Notes under the pieces: model-generated
What the model was told of the DNA's origin: nothing
The model's database searches: none
What the model saw: the letters and a program-made list of their open reading frames with translations, nothing else
Shown here: positions 17,733 to 27,069 of the stretch, in pieces
How positions within the stretch are numbered: the first letter of the stretch is position 1
Layout: each line of letters opens with the position of its first letter
Source of the DNA: Anthracocystis setariae
Lineage: Eukaryota > Basidiomycota > Ustilaginomycetes > Ustilaginales > Ustilaginaceae
Length of the DNA: 64,000 bases
Direction of reading: 5' to 3'
Assembly: GCA_928724745.1 (NCBI GenBank)
Contig: CAKMXJ010000003.1
Span: 1,364,001-1,428,000 of the forward strand
Translations under genes and position numbers: made by a program

Positions 17733-19721
17733 ATGAATTTCACCTCCGCAGCTCCAGCAGAAGCTAGCACGAGTACATTAGAGCGAGAACCTCTTGCCGC
17801 TTACAAGGATCTCACCTTCGCGGAGACGCTCGAAGATCTTAGCAGTCGTTTTATCGTCAACCTTCCATCGGATGAGCTGTCGAGCATCGAGCGTATTTGC
17901 TTCCAAGTCGAGCAGGCCCACTGGTTCTACGAGGACTTCCTCCGTCCGCTCAACCCGTCGCTCCCATCGCTTGGTCTCCGACGCTTCTCCTCCTACCTTC
18001 TGCATACTGCCTCCATCATCATCCCTCTCATCCAACGATACATCACCGGCGGCAGTGGTCAGCAAGACCTTGAAGCAGCCTTCGACGAGTTCCTCAAGTA
18101 CAAGACTCGGGTACCTGTTTGCGGTGCGATCCTGCTCACGGAAGACTGGAACAAGTGCTTGCTCGTTAAAGGCTGGAAGTCATCGGCAGCTTGGGGCTTC
18201 CCGAAGGGCAAGATCAACCAGAACGAGCCTGAGCGCGATTGTGCCGTTCGCGAAGTACTCGAGGAAACCGGATTCGATTGCGGCGCGCTGATAGATGAGG
18301 ACAACAAGGATTACCTCGAACTCACTATGCGAGAACACCGCATCCGCCTCTACATCGTCCCCGGTGTCCAGGAGAGCACCAAATTCGAGACGCTGACACG
18401 CAAGGAAATCTCCAAGATCGCGTGGTTCAAGTTGAGCGATCTACCTACATGGAAAAAGTCAAGGGACCCGCCGGCTGGTATGGGTGGTAAGTTCTACCTT
18501 ATCTCGCCCTTCATCGGTCGTCTGAAGCAATGGATTCAAACAAACAAGCCGACACATCCCAACCGTCCAAGAGGTAGGCACGAGCCTGTCATCGATGATG
18601 GTCACGGATCTTCGCCGATGCCCTCCACGGCTCAAGCGGCGCCCTCATCGGCTGTGCCATCGTTTGTTGACACCACGTCACTCTTCCCATCCTTTTTGGG
18701 TGAGAGCAAGGCAGCGCAGTCCAAGCCTCTGCCTGCTCCACCGACGAGTGACAAGCTCAAGACGCTCCTCGGTCTTTCTTCGCCGACGCCAGAGGCAGCT
18801 CAGACAGCGCAAGCTGGAGGACAACCCTCACGGGACGTGTTGGACCAGATGTTCCCTGGTGTAGGCGCAAGGATGATCCAAGCCTCTGGCGATGAACGTG
18901 GTCAACAGCTTCTCAATTTGCTCGTCAACTCCAACGCTGCTCCACAAGGCCAAGCAACTTCCAATGCTGCTGAAGCACAGAGCCGCGCGGCAACGCTTCT
19001 CTCGGCTCTCAATCGACCGGACGTCCAGTCCACTTCCTCGGAACATGGACACGCGCCTATCAATCCGCTTCTCAACATGCTCAACAACGACCCAAATCGA
19101 AGTCAGTCGCCTCTACCAGCCCCGATTCCTCAAAAGTCGGGTCAAACGCAGAAGCTATTGCAGATGCTCGGCGCTGGCTTGGGACACGACCGAAGTGCAT
19201 CTCAGAGCAGCTTTGCAAGCTTTGATGGCAACTCTGGACTGATGCAAGGCGGAACACAGCAAGATGCACTTTCTGGAGCTGATCGGCAGACGGATGCACT
19301 GCTGCGAATGCTTCAGCCGTCTTCTGCGCAAAGCGGTGCTGGGTCGCAGTCGGCTCAGTCGCACGGCGCGCCTCAGAGCGATCTGCTGTCGATATTGACG
19401 GGAGGACTTCCGGGGGGCCAGCGAAACCAAAATCAAAACTTTAATGAGATGCAGCAATCTCGACCGGGTCAAGGGTATGATCGTGCGATGGATGGTGGTT
19501 TCCCGACCAACCCGTTTGCTTTTCCGCCTCCGCCTCCGCATATGATGCCTCAGGGTAGGATGCATCCCGGCGGGCCTGGATTTGCTCCTTTCCCTATGGG
19601 CCCCATGGGACCTGGAGGGCCTGGTGCGGGCCCTCACCAGCAAGGTGCTCCGAGCAGTTGGGGCTTCATACCGCCTCACCAGCCTAACTTTGCTCCGTAC
19701 TCGACGGGACCGCCTGCCTAA
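17733..19721 (+). CDS. DCP2: mRNA-decapping enzyme subunit DCP2
   Basis: A 662-aa DCP2, the Nudix hydrolase that removes the m7G cap in cytoplasmic 5'-3' mRNA decay. The N-terminal regulatory domain (LEDLSSRFIVNLPSDELSSIERICFQ, split here by my numbering at about residues 30-55) binds Dcp1. The Nudix box GKINQNEPERDC followed by REVLEETGFD (about 159-181) is complete, and Box B follows. The C-terminal ~350 residues are disordered and rich in Gln, Ser and Pro. They contain a series of short leucine motifs like the helical leucine-rich motifs that bind Edc3 in other fungi. I place the start at 17733 (MNFTSAAP), because the frame upstream (in-frame ATGs at 17598 and 17673) is not DCP2-like and abuts the preceding gene. 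Confidence 0.93.
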   Translation: MNFTSAAPAEASTSTLEREPLAAYKDLTFAETLEDLSSRFIVNLPSDELSSIERICFQVEQAHWFYEDFLRPLNPSLPSLGLRRFSSYLLHTASIIIPLIQRYITGGSGQQDLEAAFDEFLKYKTRVPVCGAILLTEDWNKCLLVKGWKSSAAWGFPKGKINQNEPERDCAVREVLEETGFDCGALIDEDNKDYLELTMREHRIRLYIVPGVQESTKFETLTRKEISKIAWFKLSDLPTWKKSRDPPAGMGGKFYLISPFIGRLKQWIQTNKPTHPNRPRGRHEPVIDDGHGSSPMPSTAQAAPSSAVPSFVDTTSLFPSFLGESKAAQSKPLPAPPTSDKLKTLLGLSSPTPEAAQTAQAGGQPSRDVLDQMFPGVGARMIQASGDERGQQLLNLLVNSNAAPQGQATSNAAEAQSRAATLLSALNRPDVQSTSSEHGHAPINPLLNMLNNDPNRSQSPLPAPIPQKSGQTQKLLQMLGAGLGHDRSASQSSFASFDGNSGLMQGGTQQDALSGADRQTDALLRMLQPSSAQSGAGSQSAQSHGAPQSDLLSILTGGLPGGQRNQNQNFNEMQQSRPGQGYDRAMDGGFPTNPFAFPPPPPHMMPQGRMHPGGPGFAPFPMGPMGPGGPGAGPHQQGAPSSWGFIPPHQPNFAPYSTGPPA

Positions 19722-20291
19722 AGGCTTCTCGGACTGGCACATGACTGAGTCGTAGATGCTTACTGACACACTATCTTCTTCCATTCGTTGACGTCTATTG
19801 CCACGCTGGTAGGAGCTGGAACCTGGGGTTGGTGAATGACCTCTTTGCACCTTGATTGTATTCGCTCTACCTGGCATTTTTGTGCAATCGATTCGGTGAG
19901 ATCTAGCTGTGTGATGCAAAAGGATGGAAGAAAGCGAAATGGTGGGGTCGGTGAAGATCTTGATTACAATACACTGTGATTCAGCGCTTTGGCCGCAAGC
20001 GTATGCCGCCCTGCAAGCTGAACATCTCATCTCGTCTCGGTTGGTTCGGTTTTTCGCTTAGTTTGGCGCGTTTCCCTCCACTTTTGGCACAAAGTGGGCT
20101 TGGGCCCAGGAAATTTCAAAAAAATAAATAAATAGGAGAGCCGCATGCAGGTGTTGTTCTCTCGGAGCTTAAATCGCACCAAGTGCCTCTCGGACTGCTA
20201 CCGAGAGAAGCGAACATCCTGATCACCACCACTCGATATCGTCGCTTCTCTCTGTACGACGAGAACCACTTGACATCATCTTGTAGCCAGC
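19722..20291. other. Intergenic region
   Basis: This 570-bp spacer contains the DCP2 3' UTR and the exopolyphosphatase promoter. An A-rich AAAAAAATAAATAAATA segment lies near 20117. Nothing else is recognised. Confidence 0.5.
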
Positions 20292-21791
20292 ATGGTGTTT
20301 TTCGTATCTTTAGCAAGTCGAATGAGGGCTGCAACGCTGGTGTTCGGACTAGGTGCGGTGCTTGCCCTGGGCCGCGCTGTACCCAAGATCAACGAGGCAG
20401 TCTTCAGCATTCAAGATTCCACCGATCAGCGTCCGTTGATCTTGAGCAACAACCCAGAGGCTTCTATCTACTCGACAGGCTTCTACAATGCTTCTGCGGA
20501 ATATTTCGCTTCAGGAGCTGTGCGCCCGCTCGACTATTGGGCAAACGAAGAAGGTGTCGGTCACTTTTCGGAATGGTCCAAGGCCACCAAGCTGTCGTTT
20601 TTGAACGACTGGGTGGAGGGACGAGCTTCCGACTGGACCATCGTCATGGGTAATGAAGGTGGCGATCTGGACTCTATGGCTGCTGCGCTAACGTGGGCGT
20701 ACCACCTGTCACATTCTACCCTGCACCATCCGGAACCAAGGAAGGCGATCGCGTTGCTCCAGACTCCCCTGGATGCACTGGACTTGAGACCGGAAAACAA
20801 GCTCGCCTTGGACAGCTCCAAGATGTCGTCTGGTCACAGGGATCTGTTGACGATCGACGAGCTGCCGGCGCATCCGGAGGAGATTGCCAGGGCGATCGAA
20901 GGGATTGTGTTGGTGGATCACCCGTTGCCGCTGAGTGTGTGGAAGGATGCCGAGGTTCTGGGGATCATCGACCACCATGCGGACCGAGGCGCTGGGCGAC
21001 ATGCCAATCCGAGGATCTTTGAACAGGTTGCCAGCTGCACCACCCTCGTCGCGCGCCAGATGTTGGACGAACTCGAAGCGATGCCCAGCCCACCCGGCGA
21101 GTACCACATGCCCCACGAGTTGCTCGAACTCATGCTGGATGCGATTGCGATTGACTCGGATGGCCTCAACCCGAAAAAGTCATTCCCTGCTGACGCCGAG
21201 GTATCGCAAAGAATCCTGGCCCGGAGCAACTGGCACAACGAGAGTCTCGCCGAGGTTATGCATCGATTGGATTCTGAACTGGGCAAGGCCAAGAAGGATC
21301 TATCTCACCTCTCCGTGCGCGATCTCTTGCGCCGTGATTGGAAAGGTGATGTGGTCCAAACGTACGACCTCGACTCTCCGGACATCCACCTCGGCTTCGC
21401 ATCCACCCCGGTTTCGCTCAACAACCAAATCCGTCGCACCTCACGTCGCACGCTCAAATCCTGGTTCAACATCGAACGACTCTGGACCGCCGAGATCCAC
21501 GCCGACGTCAGCCTCTGTCTGAACAAATACAAACGCAAAAACCAGAAAGTCAGAGAAATCGTTCTCACCGTCAGACACGATCACCGCATCAATAAACGTC
21601 AGGCTGACAGCCTCTTCGACGCCATCACCACCGCACTAAACCAAAACTTTGAGCTCGAGGTACATCCCAAGATGAAAAATTACAAGGGAAAGGCAAGGCA
21701 GATGGTGTGGGTTCATTCAAGCGCCGATGCCGGTAGAAAGGTCGTCCGACCCATCGTAGAGAAGGCTGTAAAAGAGTGGGTCTCGCCATGA
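20292..21791 (+). CDS. Exopolyphosphatase (PPX1-type, DHH/DHHA2) with N-terminal signal peptide
   Basis: The 499-aa protein belongs to the DHH phosphoesterase superfamily. The metal-binding motifs resemble yeast Ppx1: GNEGGDLDSMAAAL (motif I, DxD), LVDH (motif II) and GIIDHHAD (motif III). A DHHA2 domain occupies the C-terminal third. Ppx1 cleaves terminal phosphate from polyphosphate. Unlike cytosolic yeast Ppx1, this frame opens with a hydrophobic leader (MRAATLVFGLGAVLALGRA from Met11; Met1 adds VFFVSLASR) that looks like a signal peptide. This predicts a secretory, vacuolar or extracellular enzyme. The residue after VDH is Pro (VDHPLPL). Two possible starts (20292 and 20322) both keep the leader. 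The 3' end lies about 100 bp from the opposing TMEM41-like gene. Confidence 0.87.
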   Translation: MVFFVSLASRMRAATLVFGLGAVLALGRAVPKINEAVFSIQDSTDQRPLILSNNPEASIYSTGFYNASAEYFASGAVRPLDYWANEEGVGHFSEWSKATKLSFLNDWVEGRASDWTIVMGNEGGDLDSMAAALTWAYHLSHSTLHHPEPRKAIALLQTPLDALDLRPENKLALDSSKMSSGHRDLLTIDELPAHPEEIARAIEGIVLVDHPLPLSVWKDAEVLGIIDHHADRGAGRHANPRIFEQVASCTTLVARQMLDELEAMPSPPGEYHMPHELLELMLDAIAIDSDGLNPKKSFPADAEVSQRILARSNWHNESLAEVMHRLDSELGKAKKDLSHLSVRDLLRRDWKGDVVQTYDLDSPDIHLGFASTPVSLNNQIRRTSRRTLKSWFNIERLWTAEIHADVSLCLNKYKRKNQKVREIVLTVRHDHRINKRQADSLFDAITTALNQNFELEVHPKMKNYKGKARQMVWVHSSADAGRKVVRPIVEKAVKEWVSP

Positions 21792-21896
21792 CCTCAAGTT
21801 TGTCCTCCCCATCACGAAATGACTCGTTTGAACGGATGCCGAATCATGCATGAGATTGAATTGCTTGGTTCATGTTGAGTCTTTGCGATCGTGATA

Positions 21897-24212
21897 CTAT
21901 CCACGCCGGAGAGCAGCCAAGCTATCCGCCTGACCGTTGTATGCATTTGACACCAAACCCTCGCTAAGCAGTCTTGAGCTCCTCCTCGACCCAGCCCGAT
22001 CATTCTCTTCATCACTGACCTCATCATCCTCACCATTCACACCGCCTACCACTTGATACCCCTCCCCCTCCTGCTGCCTCTGCCTGTGCTTCAGATACCT
22101 CCCCAACACCACCGGCAACAAACTGGCTACACTGAGCAATACCAACTTGACGACCATCTCGCGGTTCCAAATGCGATCCACGATCGCACGCATCCCTCCG
22201 CCCGCACTACTCTTCAACTCGGAAACTGACACCCCGTCATCGACCGGCAAAGCCTCGACGATCTCCTGCAGCAGATCGCCCACCTGACACGTGACAAAGT
22301 TCCACGGGATCGAGCCCACCGCCAACGTCCCAGCATACGGAGCCAGGGGAACGCCCAGAACACCACATGCGATGTTCATCAACCCATACGGAACGATCGG
22401 CAAAACGCGCAGCACCAACAGATACGTCCACACGTTACCGTTCGAACCCCCGTGCGAGTTTGAGATCATCACGCTGCGTCCCGAAGCCCTGGCCGCCCTC
22501 CCTGGCAAGAGCGCTCTCCGCATCGCATCCAGAGGCTTAGCTAGCCCAGGCAACGACGTGATCAACGGTGCCAGCGGCGCCGAAAGCAAGTAGCAAAACA
22601 CTCCACCAACCGCCGTCAACACCGAGGTATACAGCGTCCCCGAATACGTGCCATACATGGCGCCAAACACCACGTTCATGATCAAACTCCCTGGCACGGT
22701 AAAGCTCTGCTTCCACGTGAAAAACGTACCCAATACCACCAGTGTGTGGTAGAACGCCTTGTTGCTGCTGTGCGAATACAGCTTGAGACTCATGGCAATC
22801 TCCTTGATTTCGGCCAGAGTCAAGCTCGTGATGTGCTTGGGCAAAGTCAGCGGCAGCGTAGACAGCATAAAGACGATGCAGCACGTGGAAGCGGCAAAGA
22901 TCGCAAAGAGAAACACAAGCCGAGGCAGGTGGGGACGCAGGTTGGGCATCGAGAACCGCCAAGAAGAAAGGTTGATCTGGAGGCGCGGCAGCAGAGCCAA
23001 CACAGTTTTGCCCACGCTCTCGATGCGATAAGTGTCGACGTCGAAGGGATTGTATGCCCACGGGGGGCGGTCAGAAGTCGAGGTAGTAGTGGATGAGGTT
23101 GGCGTGATGGATCGGCTGCCGGGGGCCGCACCCGAGACCAAGTGGGAAGGCAGAATGCCGTGATACGCGGTAGCCGAAGTGAGGCTCGAGTCGGGTCTGG
23201 TGGGAGGTGAGAATGTGCGTGTGCTGGCCACAGGCGAAGTGACGTTGGAGGTGGTGAGCGGTGGGGTGAAGGGCCACTGCGAGCTTGCTGGTGGAGTGAT
23301 GCTGGTTTTCTCGTCCAAACCAAGCCTGGCAGCATCGGCGGCAGCTTGGGCCGCGCTCCACTGATGCTTGGGAGGCCCGTGATGTTTGGCTGCCTGGCTA
23401 GAGCCGAATGGCTGACGGAATGCGTTGACGTATTGCTGATATTCACTTTGCTCGTCACTGTCACTTGTAGGTGTCAGAGGCGGACTATCCTCATTCAAGC
23501 CTATCAGGCCTCCGGGACCAGCGGGTCGCGCAGATGGCATGACCAGCGGCTGCAGTCGCACAGGAAGTTGGCGAGATGGCGGCTGCGCATCATCCACGGA
23601 GCTAGGCTGCTCTACCTGGGGTGTAGTAGCAGCGGAGTTGTTGGCGGAGAACGAAGAAAGGAAGGAGCGCAAGGCTGACAGCCGTGGTCTGGAGACTGAG
23701 TTGGGCGGGTTTGTCTTTTTCTTGTGCGAGTCGGAGGAATCTGATGAATGAGATGCGTCACTCGTTGAGCGTGGTCGTCCTTTGACAGGGCCAGTGGATC
23801 CCTCTGCTTCCGAAATAAGCCGAAGACCCTGGCCGAGGCTGTTCATGGTCGCATCGCGCTCGAGATTCGCTCGTCTCCAATGCGGAGTATTGGATGAGAG
23901 TGTATAATCGGGAGTGCCTGGACCACGATCGAGTCCGTCAAGGTCCATGAGGAGAGGTGGTAGAGTGGTTCTAGCGAGATGCGAGACGGGAATGGAGGTG
24001 GAAGATACCGAGCGAGTACGGGCTTGAGTAGCGCGAGTCTTACGAGCAGAAGAACTCGAAGAGGCTACTTGGCTGTCTAGGATGACTGCGTCGGTCGGCT
24101 GCGCATGTATAGCGTTTATGGAGGAGGAAGCTGCGATATTAAAACGATCATCAGACACCGTCCTCACCAGGCGAGGTGGTGAGGCTGGAATGGCATCGTG
24201 AAGACTGTCCAT
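21897..24212 (-). CDS. VTT-domain (SNARE-associated/TVP38, TMEM41-like) membrane protein
   Basis: A 771-aa protein with a ~400-residue disordered Ser/Pro/Thr-rich N-terminus, then several membrane segments. The VTT (DedA/TVP38) core spans about residues 490-680: FTVPGSLIMNVVFGAMYG, a re-entrant region, and LRVLPIVPYGLMNIACGVLGVPL followed by GSIPWNFVTCQVGD. This last block is closest to TMEM41-type members, which act as ER lipid scramblases in autophagy and lipid homeostasis; Tvp38 is the Golgi relative. A first hydrophobic segment lies near residue 430. I start at MDSLHDAIPAS (24212). The frame also has an ATG at 24401 whose extra 63 residues are His/Ser-rich and unconvincing. The short C-terminal tail is acidic, then Arg/Ser-rich. 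Confidence 0.83.
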   Translation of the reverse strand: MDSLHDAIPASPPRLVRTVSDDRFNIAASSSINAIHAQPTDAVILDSQVASSSSSARKTRATQARTRSVSSTSIPVSHLARTTLPPLLMDLDGLDRGPGTPDYTLSSNTPHWRRANLERDATMNSLGQGLRLISEAEGSTGPVKGRPRSTSDASHSSDSSDSHKKKTNPPNSVSRPRLSALRSFLSSFSANNSAATTPQVEQPSSVDDAQPPSRQLPVRLQPLVMPSARPAGPGGLIGLNEDSPPLTPTSDSDEQSEYQQYVNAFRQPFGSSQAAKHHGPPKHQWSAAQAAADAARLGLDEKTSITPPASSQWPFTPPLTTSNVTSPVASTRTFSPPTRPDSSLTSATAYHGILPSHLVSGAAPGSRSITPTSSTTTSTSDRPPWAYNPFDVDTYRIESVGKTVLALLPRLQINLSSWRFSMPNLRPHLPRLVFLFAIFAASTCCIVFMLSTLPLTLPKHITSLTLAEIKEIAMSLKLYSHSSNKAFYHTLVVLGTFFTWKQSFTVPGSLIMNVVFGAMYGTYSGTLYTSVLTAVGGVFCYLLSAPLAPLITSLPGLAKPLDAMRRALLPGRAARASGRSVMISNSHGGSNGNVWTYLLVLRVLPIVPYGLMNIACGVLGVPLAPYAGTLAVGSIPWNFVTCQVGDLLQEIVEALPVDDGVSVSELKSSAGGGMRAIVDRIWNREMVVKLVLLSVASLLPVVLGRYLKHRQRQQEGEGYQVVGGVNGEDDEVSDEENDRAGSRRSSRLLSEGLVSNAYNGQADSLAALRRG

Positions 24213-25386
24213 GTAGAACGATGAACTCGATCTACCAGAAGGTGCGTGTGATTGCTTGAGTTTCGACACAGGTGGCTGTGATGCGGTACACAACACAGTT
24301 AGAGCAAAGTCCGTGACGCCATGTTGGTTCTTGAAAGGCGTATGATGGTGGTGCGCGAGTGAGACGACTGATGTGAGTGTAGCTGGATGGATAGAGAGCA
24401 ATGACGAGGTGAAGAGTCAAGGTCGACCTGAGCGGTGCTGGTGCTACCAAATGCCAAGCCAACTCGGCAAAAACCACGTTCAACTGCCCATTCTTACAGT
24501 CAGCACAGCAAATTTCAACGCAGCCCAGCGTGGTGCCTTCGCGGTGTGTGTGCGCGTGTGTGTGGCTGCATTTAATTCGCCTACACAATTTTTCCAATAA
24601 TCCGCGGGCTGAATTTGGCCGGAAACAGGCTTCCGGTCCAGCCGTCAGTCGAAAAAAGAGATCCGAAGCTCACCGCAACTCCTGACCCCTACACGTATGC
24701 TTGGATGTCAATTAGCTTTCGCTACTCAATTGTGCTATCTCTTTCTCTTCAGAATCTTACAGGCGACGAATGAGCCGCTAGCGAGCTGTTACTAGTTACG
24801 AGTACAAGTCGTCCAATTACGTTGCACCAACCCACTCGCCATCCTGGCGTTTGGTTAAGATTGTTGGCGGTTCTTCCGCGGCTTTCAACTTTGAGTACCG
24901 ACCGTATGACGTTCTTTTTTAGCTCTTTTCTGATCCGAGCGCCAAAGTTTCTAAATCGGATCCATCGCCCGATCCTTGTATTGTGCTCTGTGAATTCGCC
25001 ACAACTCACGGCGATGTTCTGTTGCGCCCACAGATCGTCAGCACGCAAGGACACCTGGAGCTTTAGAAAGTGGAAGGGATACTTGGACCCCGCTTCGGTT
25101 GAATGAGATTGCGAGGGACTGATTGTACATGAATAAGAGACTGAATGAGATGTGTAGAGACTTTTACGACTTTGACAAGAGGACCATAGAAATCGAGACA
25201 AAAAGGGGTGCTCAACGCCGTGCGAGAGCTCACCAAGCAGCTGTCTGAAACAGCAAGACAAGGTTCAGCGCGCACGCAAGCGTGAACGGGAATCATGCAC
25301 AGGTTGAAGTGTGCTCATGGCCTAGAAATGGAAAGATGCAGACGTGGTGACGTTTTGTTGGTGGAATAAAGGTCAACGAAGCTCGT
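24213..25386. other. Intergenic region between TMEM41-like gene and SHMT
   Basis: This 1.17-kb region holds the promoter and leader of the TMEM41-like gene and the 3' UTR of SHMT. A GTGTGTGTGCGCGTGTGTGT stretch lies near 24545. The short ORFs on both strands have no recognisable features. Confidence 0.5.
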
Positions 25387-26919
25387 TTAGTGACCGGCGG
25401 GCTTCTTGATCACCGAGGTGTCGGGCACACCGGGCAGAGGGAAGCTGGTGGCAAACGCCTCGACGTCCTTGTTGAGCTGCTTGACGGCCTCAGACTGGCG
25501 GGCAGCGTTCATGAAATCAACAAGCTTCTTGCCCGAGGTCTTCTGGAGGTCAAGCGAGATCTGCACCACACGGTCCAGGAACTCGGCAACCTTCTCCATG
25601 TCCTTCTCGTCCATGGATCGCGAGGTAAGCGCACCAGTGCCGATACGAACGCCACCAGGCACAAGCGCCGAGGTGTCACCGCTAACAGCGTTCTTGTTCA
25701 GGGTGATGTGAGCAAGATCGCAGATGTTCTCAACCTTGGAGCCGGTGAGGCCAAGGGGACGCAAGTCCCAGAGGATGAGGTGGTTCTCAGAGCCGTCGGT
25801 TTGGAGTTTGTAGCCCTTGCCAGAGAGCACCTTGGCGATGGCCTGCGAGTTCTTGATGACCTGCGCAGCATACTGCTTGAAGGCAGGGTCGGCAACCTGC
25901 TTGAGGGCAACAGCGATACCGGCGATGGTGTTGTTGTGGGGACCACCCTGGCAAGCGGGGAAGACGGCAGCGTTGACGCGACCTTCGATCTCGGCGTCGC
26001 GGTCCTTGCGGAAGAAGATCATGCCAGCACGGGGACCACGAAGCGTCTTGTGGGTGGTAGTGGTGACAATGTCACAGTACTCGAAGGGGTTGTTCTGCAC
26101 CTGGGCGGCAACGAGACCCGAGATGTGGGCAATGTCGGCCATGAGGTAGGCGGACTGCGTCTTGGCGATCTCGGCGAGCTTGGCGTAGTCCCAGTCACGA
26201 GGGTAAGCCGAACCACCGCAGATGACCATACGGGGCTTGAAGAGATCGGCGTTCTTCTTGAGCTCGTCGTAGTTGATGTAGCCGGTGGCGGGGTCAACGT
26301 TGTAGGGGAACGACTGGAAGTAGATCGACGAAGCCGAAATCTTCTTCTTGGCAGTGTAGTAACCATGGGTCAAGTGACCACCGGAGGGGAGACCAAGACC
26401 CATGATACGGTCCTGGGGCTGGAGGAGGGCGGTGAAGGTAGCGAAGTTGGCGGTGGAGCCAGAGTAAGGCTGGACGTTGACGCCCCAAACCTTAGGATCG
26501 AGGTTGAAGGCCTTGAGCGCACGCTGCTGGCAGAGGACCTCAAGCTGGTCAATGAACTCGTTACCACCGTAGTATCGAGCACCGGGGAGACCCTCGGAAT
26601 ACTTGTTGGTGAGGATGGAACCGTTGGCCTCCATGGTGGCAAGCGAGGTCAAGTTCTCGGAAGCGATAAGCTCAAGACCGGAGAACTGACGGTAGGTTTC
26701 GTTCTCGATGATCTGCTGGACCTCTGGGTCAGCCTCGGCGAGAGGCTGGTAGAGGACCTTGTTGAAGTCGTTGGGGACGGCGACAGACATCTTGGAAGCA
26801 GATGTGGCGAAATTGCGTGGGATGGAGGCAAATTGGGTGGGGAGAGCTCGAACGACAGGAGCAGAAGAGGTCCTAAGAAAGTTTTGAGCAAGTCTTGCAC
26901 AGGGACGACGGGCAGCCAT
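25387..26919 (-). CDS. Serine hydroxymethyltransferase, mitochondrial presequence
   Basis: Encodes 510 aa of SHMT, the PLP enzyme that interconverts serine and glycine while loading one-carbon units on tetrahydrofolate. The core is highly conserved: [36 protein letters not shown], and the PLP-lysine motif [12 protein letters not shown]. The first ~43 residues ([19 protein letters not shown]...) are Arg/Ser/Ala-rich and acid-poor, a mitochondrial targeting sequence. A second in-frame ATG (26790, [10 protein letters not shown]) starts exactly at the conserved enzyme body, so a cytosolic form could arise from internal initiation or transcription. A third in-frame ATG at 27039 adds a His-rich, non-homologous extension and lies next to a 30-nt A run; I reject it as the main start. 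Confidence 0.96.
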   Translation of the reverse strand: MAARRPCARLAQNFLRTSSAPVVRALPTQFASIPRNFATSASKMSVAVPNDFNKVLYQPLAEADPEVQQIIENETYRQFSGLELIASENLTSLATMEANGSILTNKYSEGLPGARYYGGNEFIDQLEVLCQQRALKAFNLDPKVWGVNVQPYSGSTANFATFTALLQPQDRIMGLGLPSGGHLTHGYYTAKKKISASSIYFQSFPYNVDPATGYINYDELKKNADLFKPRMVICGGSAYPRDWDYAKLAEIAKTQSAYLMADIAHISGLVAAQVQNNPFEYCDIVTTTTHKTLRGPRAGMIFFRKDRDAEIEGRVNAAVFPACQGGPHNNTIAGIAVALKQVADPAFKQYAAQVIKNSQAIAKVLSGKGYKLQTDGSENHLILWDLRPLGLTGSKVENICDLAHITLNKNAVSGDTSALVPGGVRIGTGALTSRSMDEKDMEKVAEFLDRVVQISLDLQKTSGKKLVDFMNAARQSEAVKQLNKDVEAFATSFPLPGVPDTSVIKKPAGH

Positions 26920-27036
26920 GGAAGACAAAAGATGATGGTGGTGGTGGCAAACAAGGCAAAGGGGGGGGTGCGATGGCAATGATTGGGTCTGCTCACTGCA
27001 ACGAGAGAGTGGCGCCGGGTGGTCTGGCCATTGCGC

Positions 27037-27069
<33 letters not shown>

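Noticed and set aside
25390..26982. 530-codon plus-strand ORF over SHMT
   Set aside because: Antisense shadow of the strongly biased SHMT coding sequence; its Val/Gly/Leu/Asp-rich composition reflects the complement of C-ending codons.
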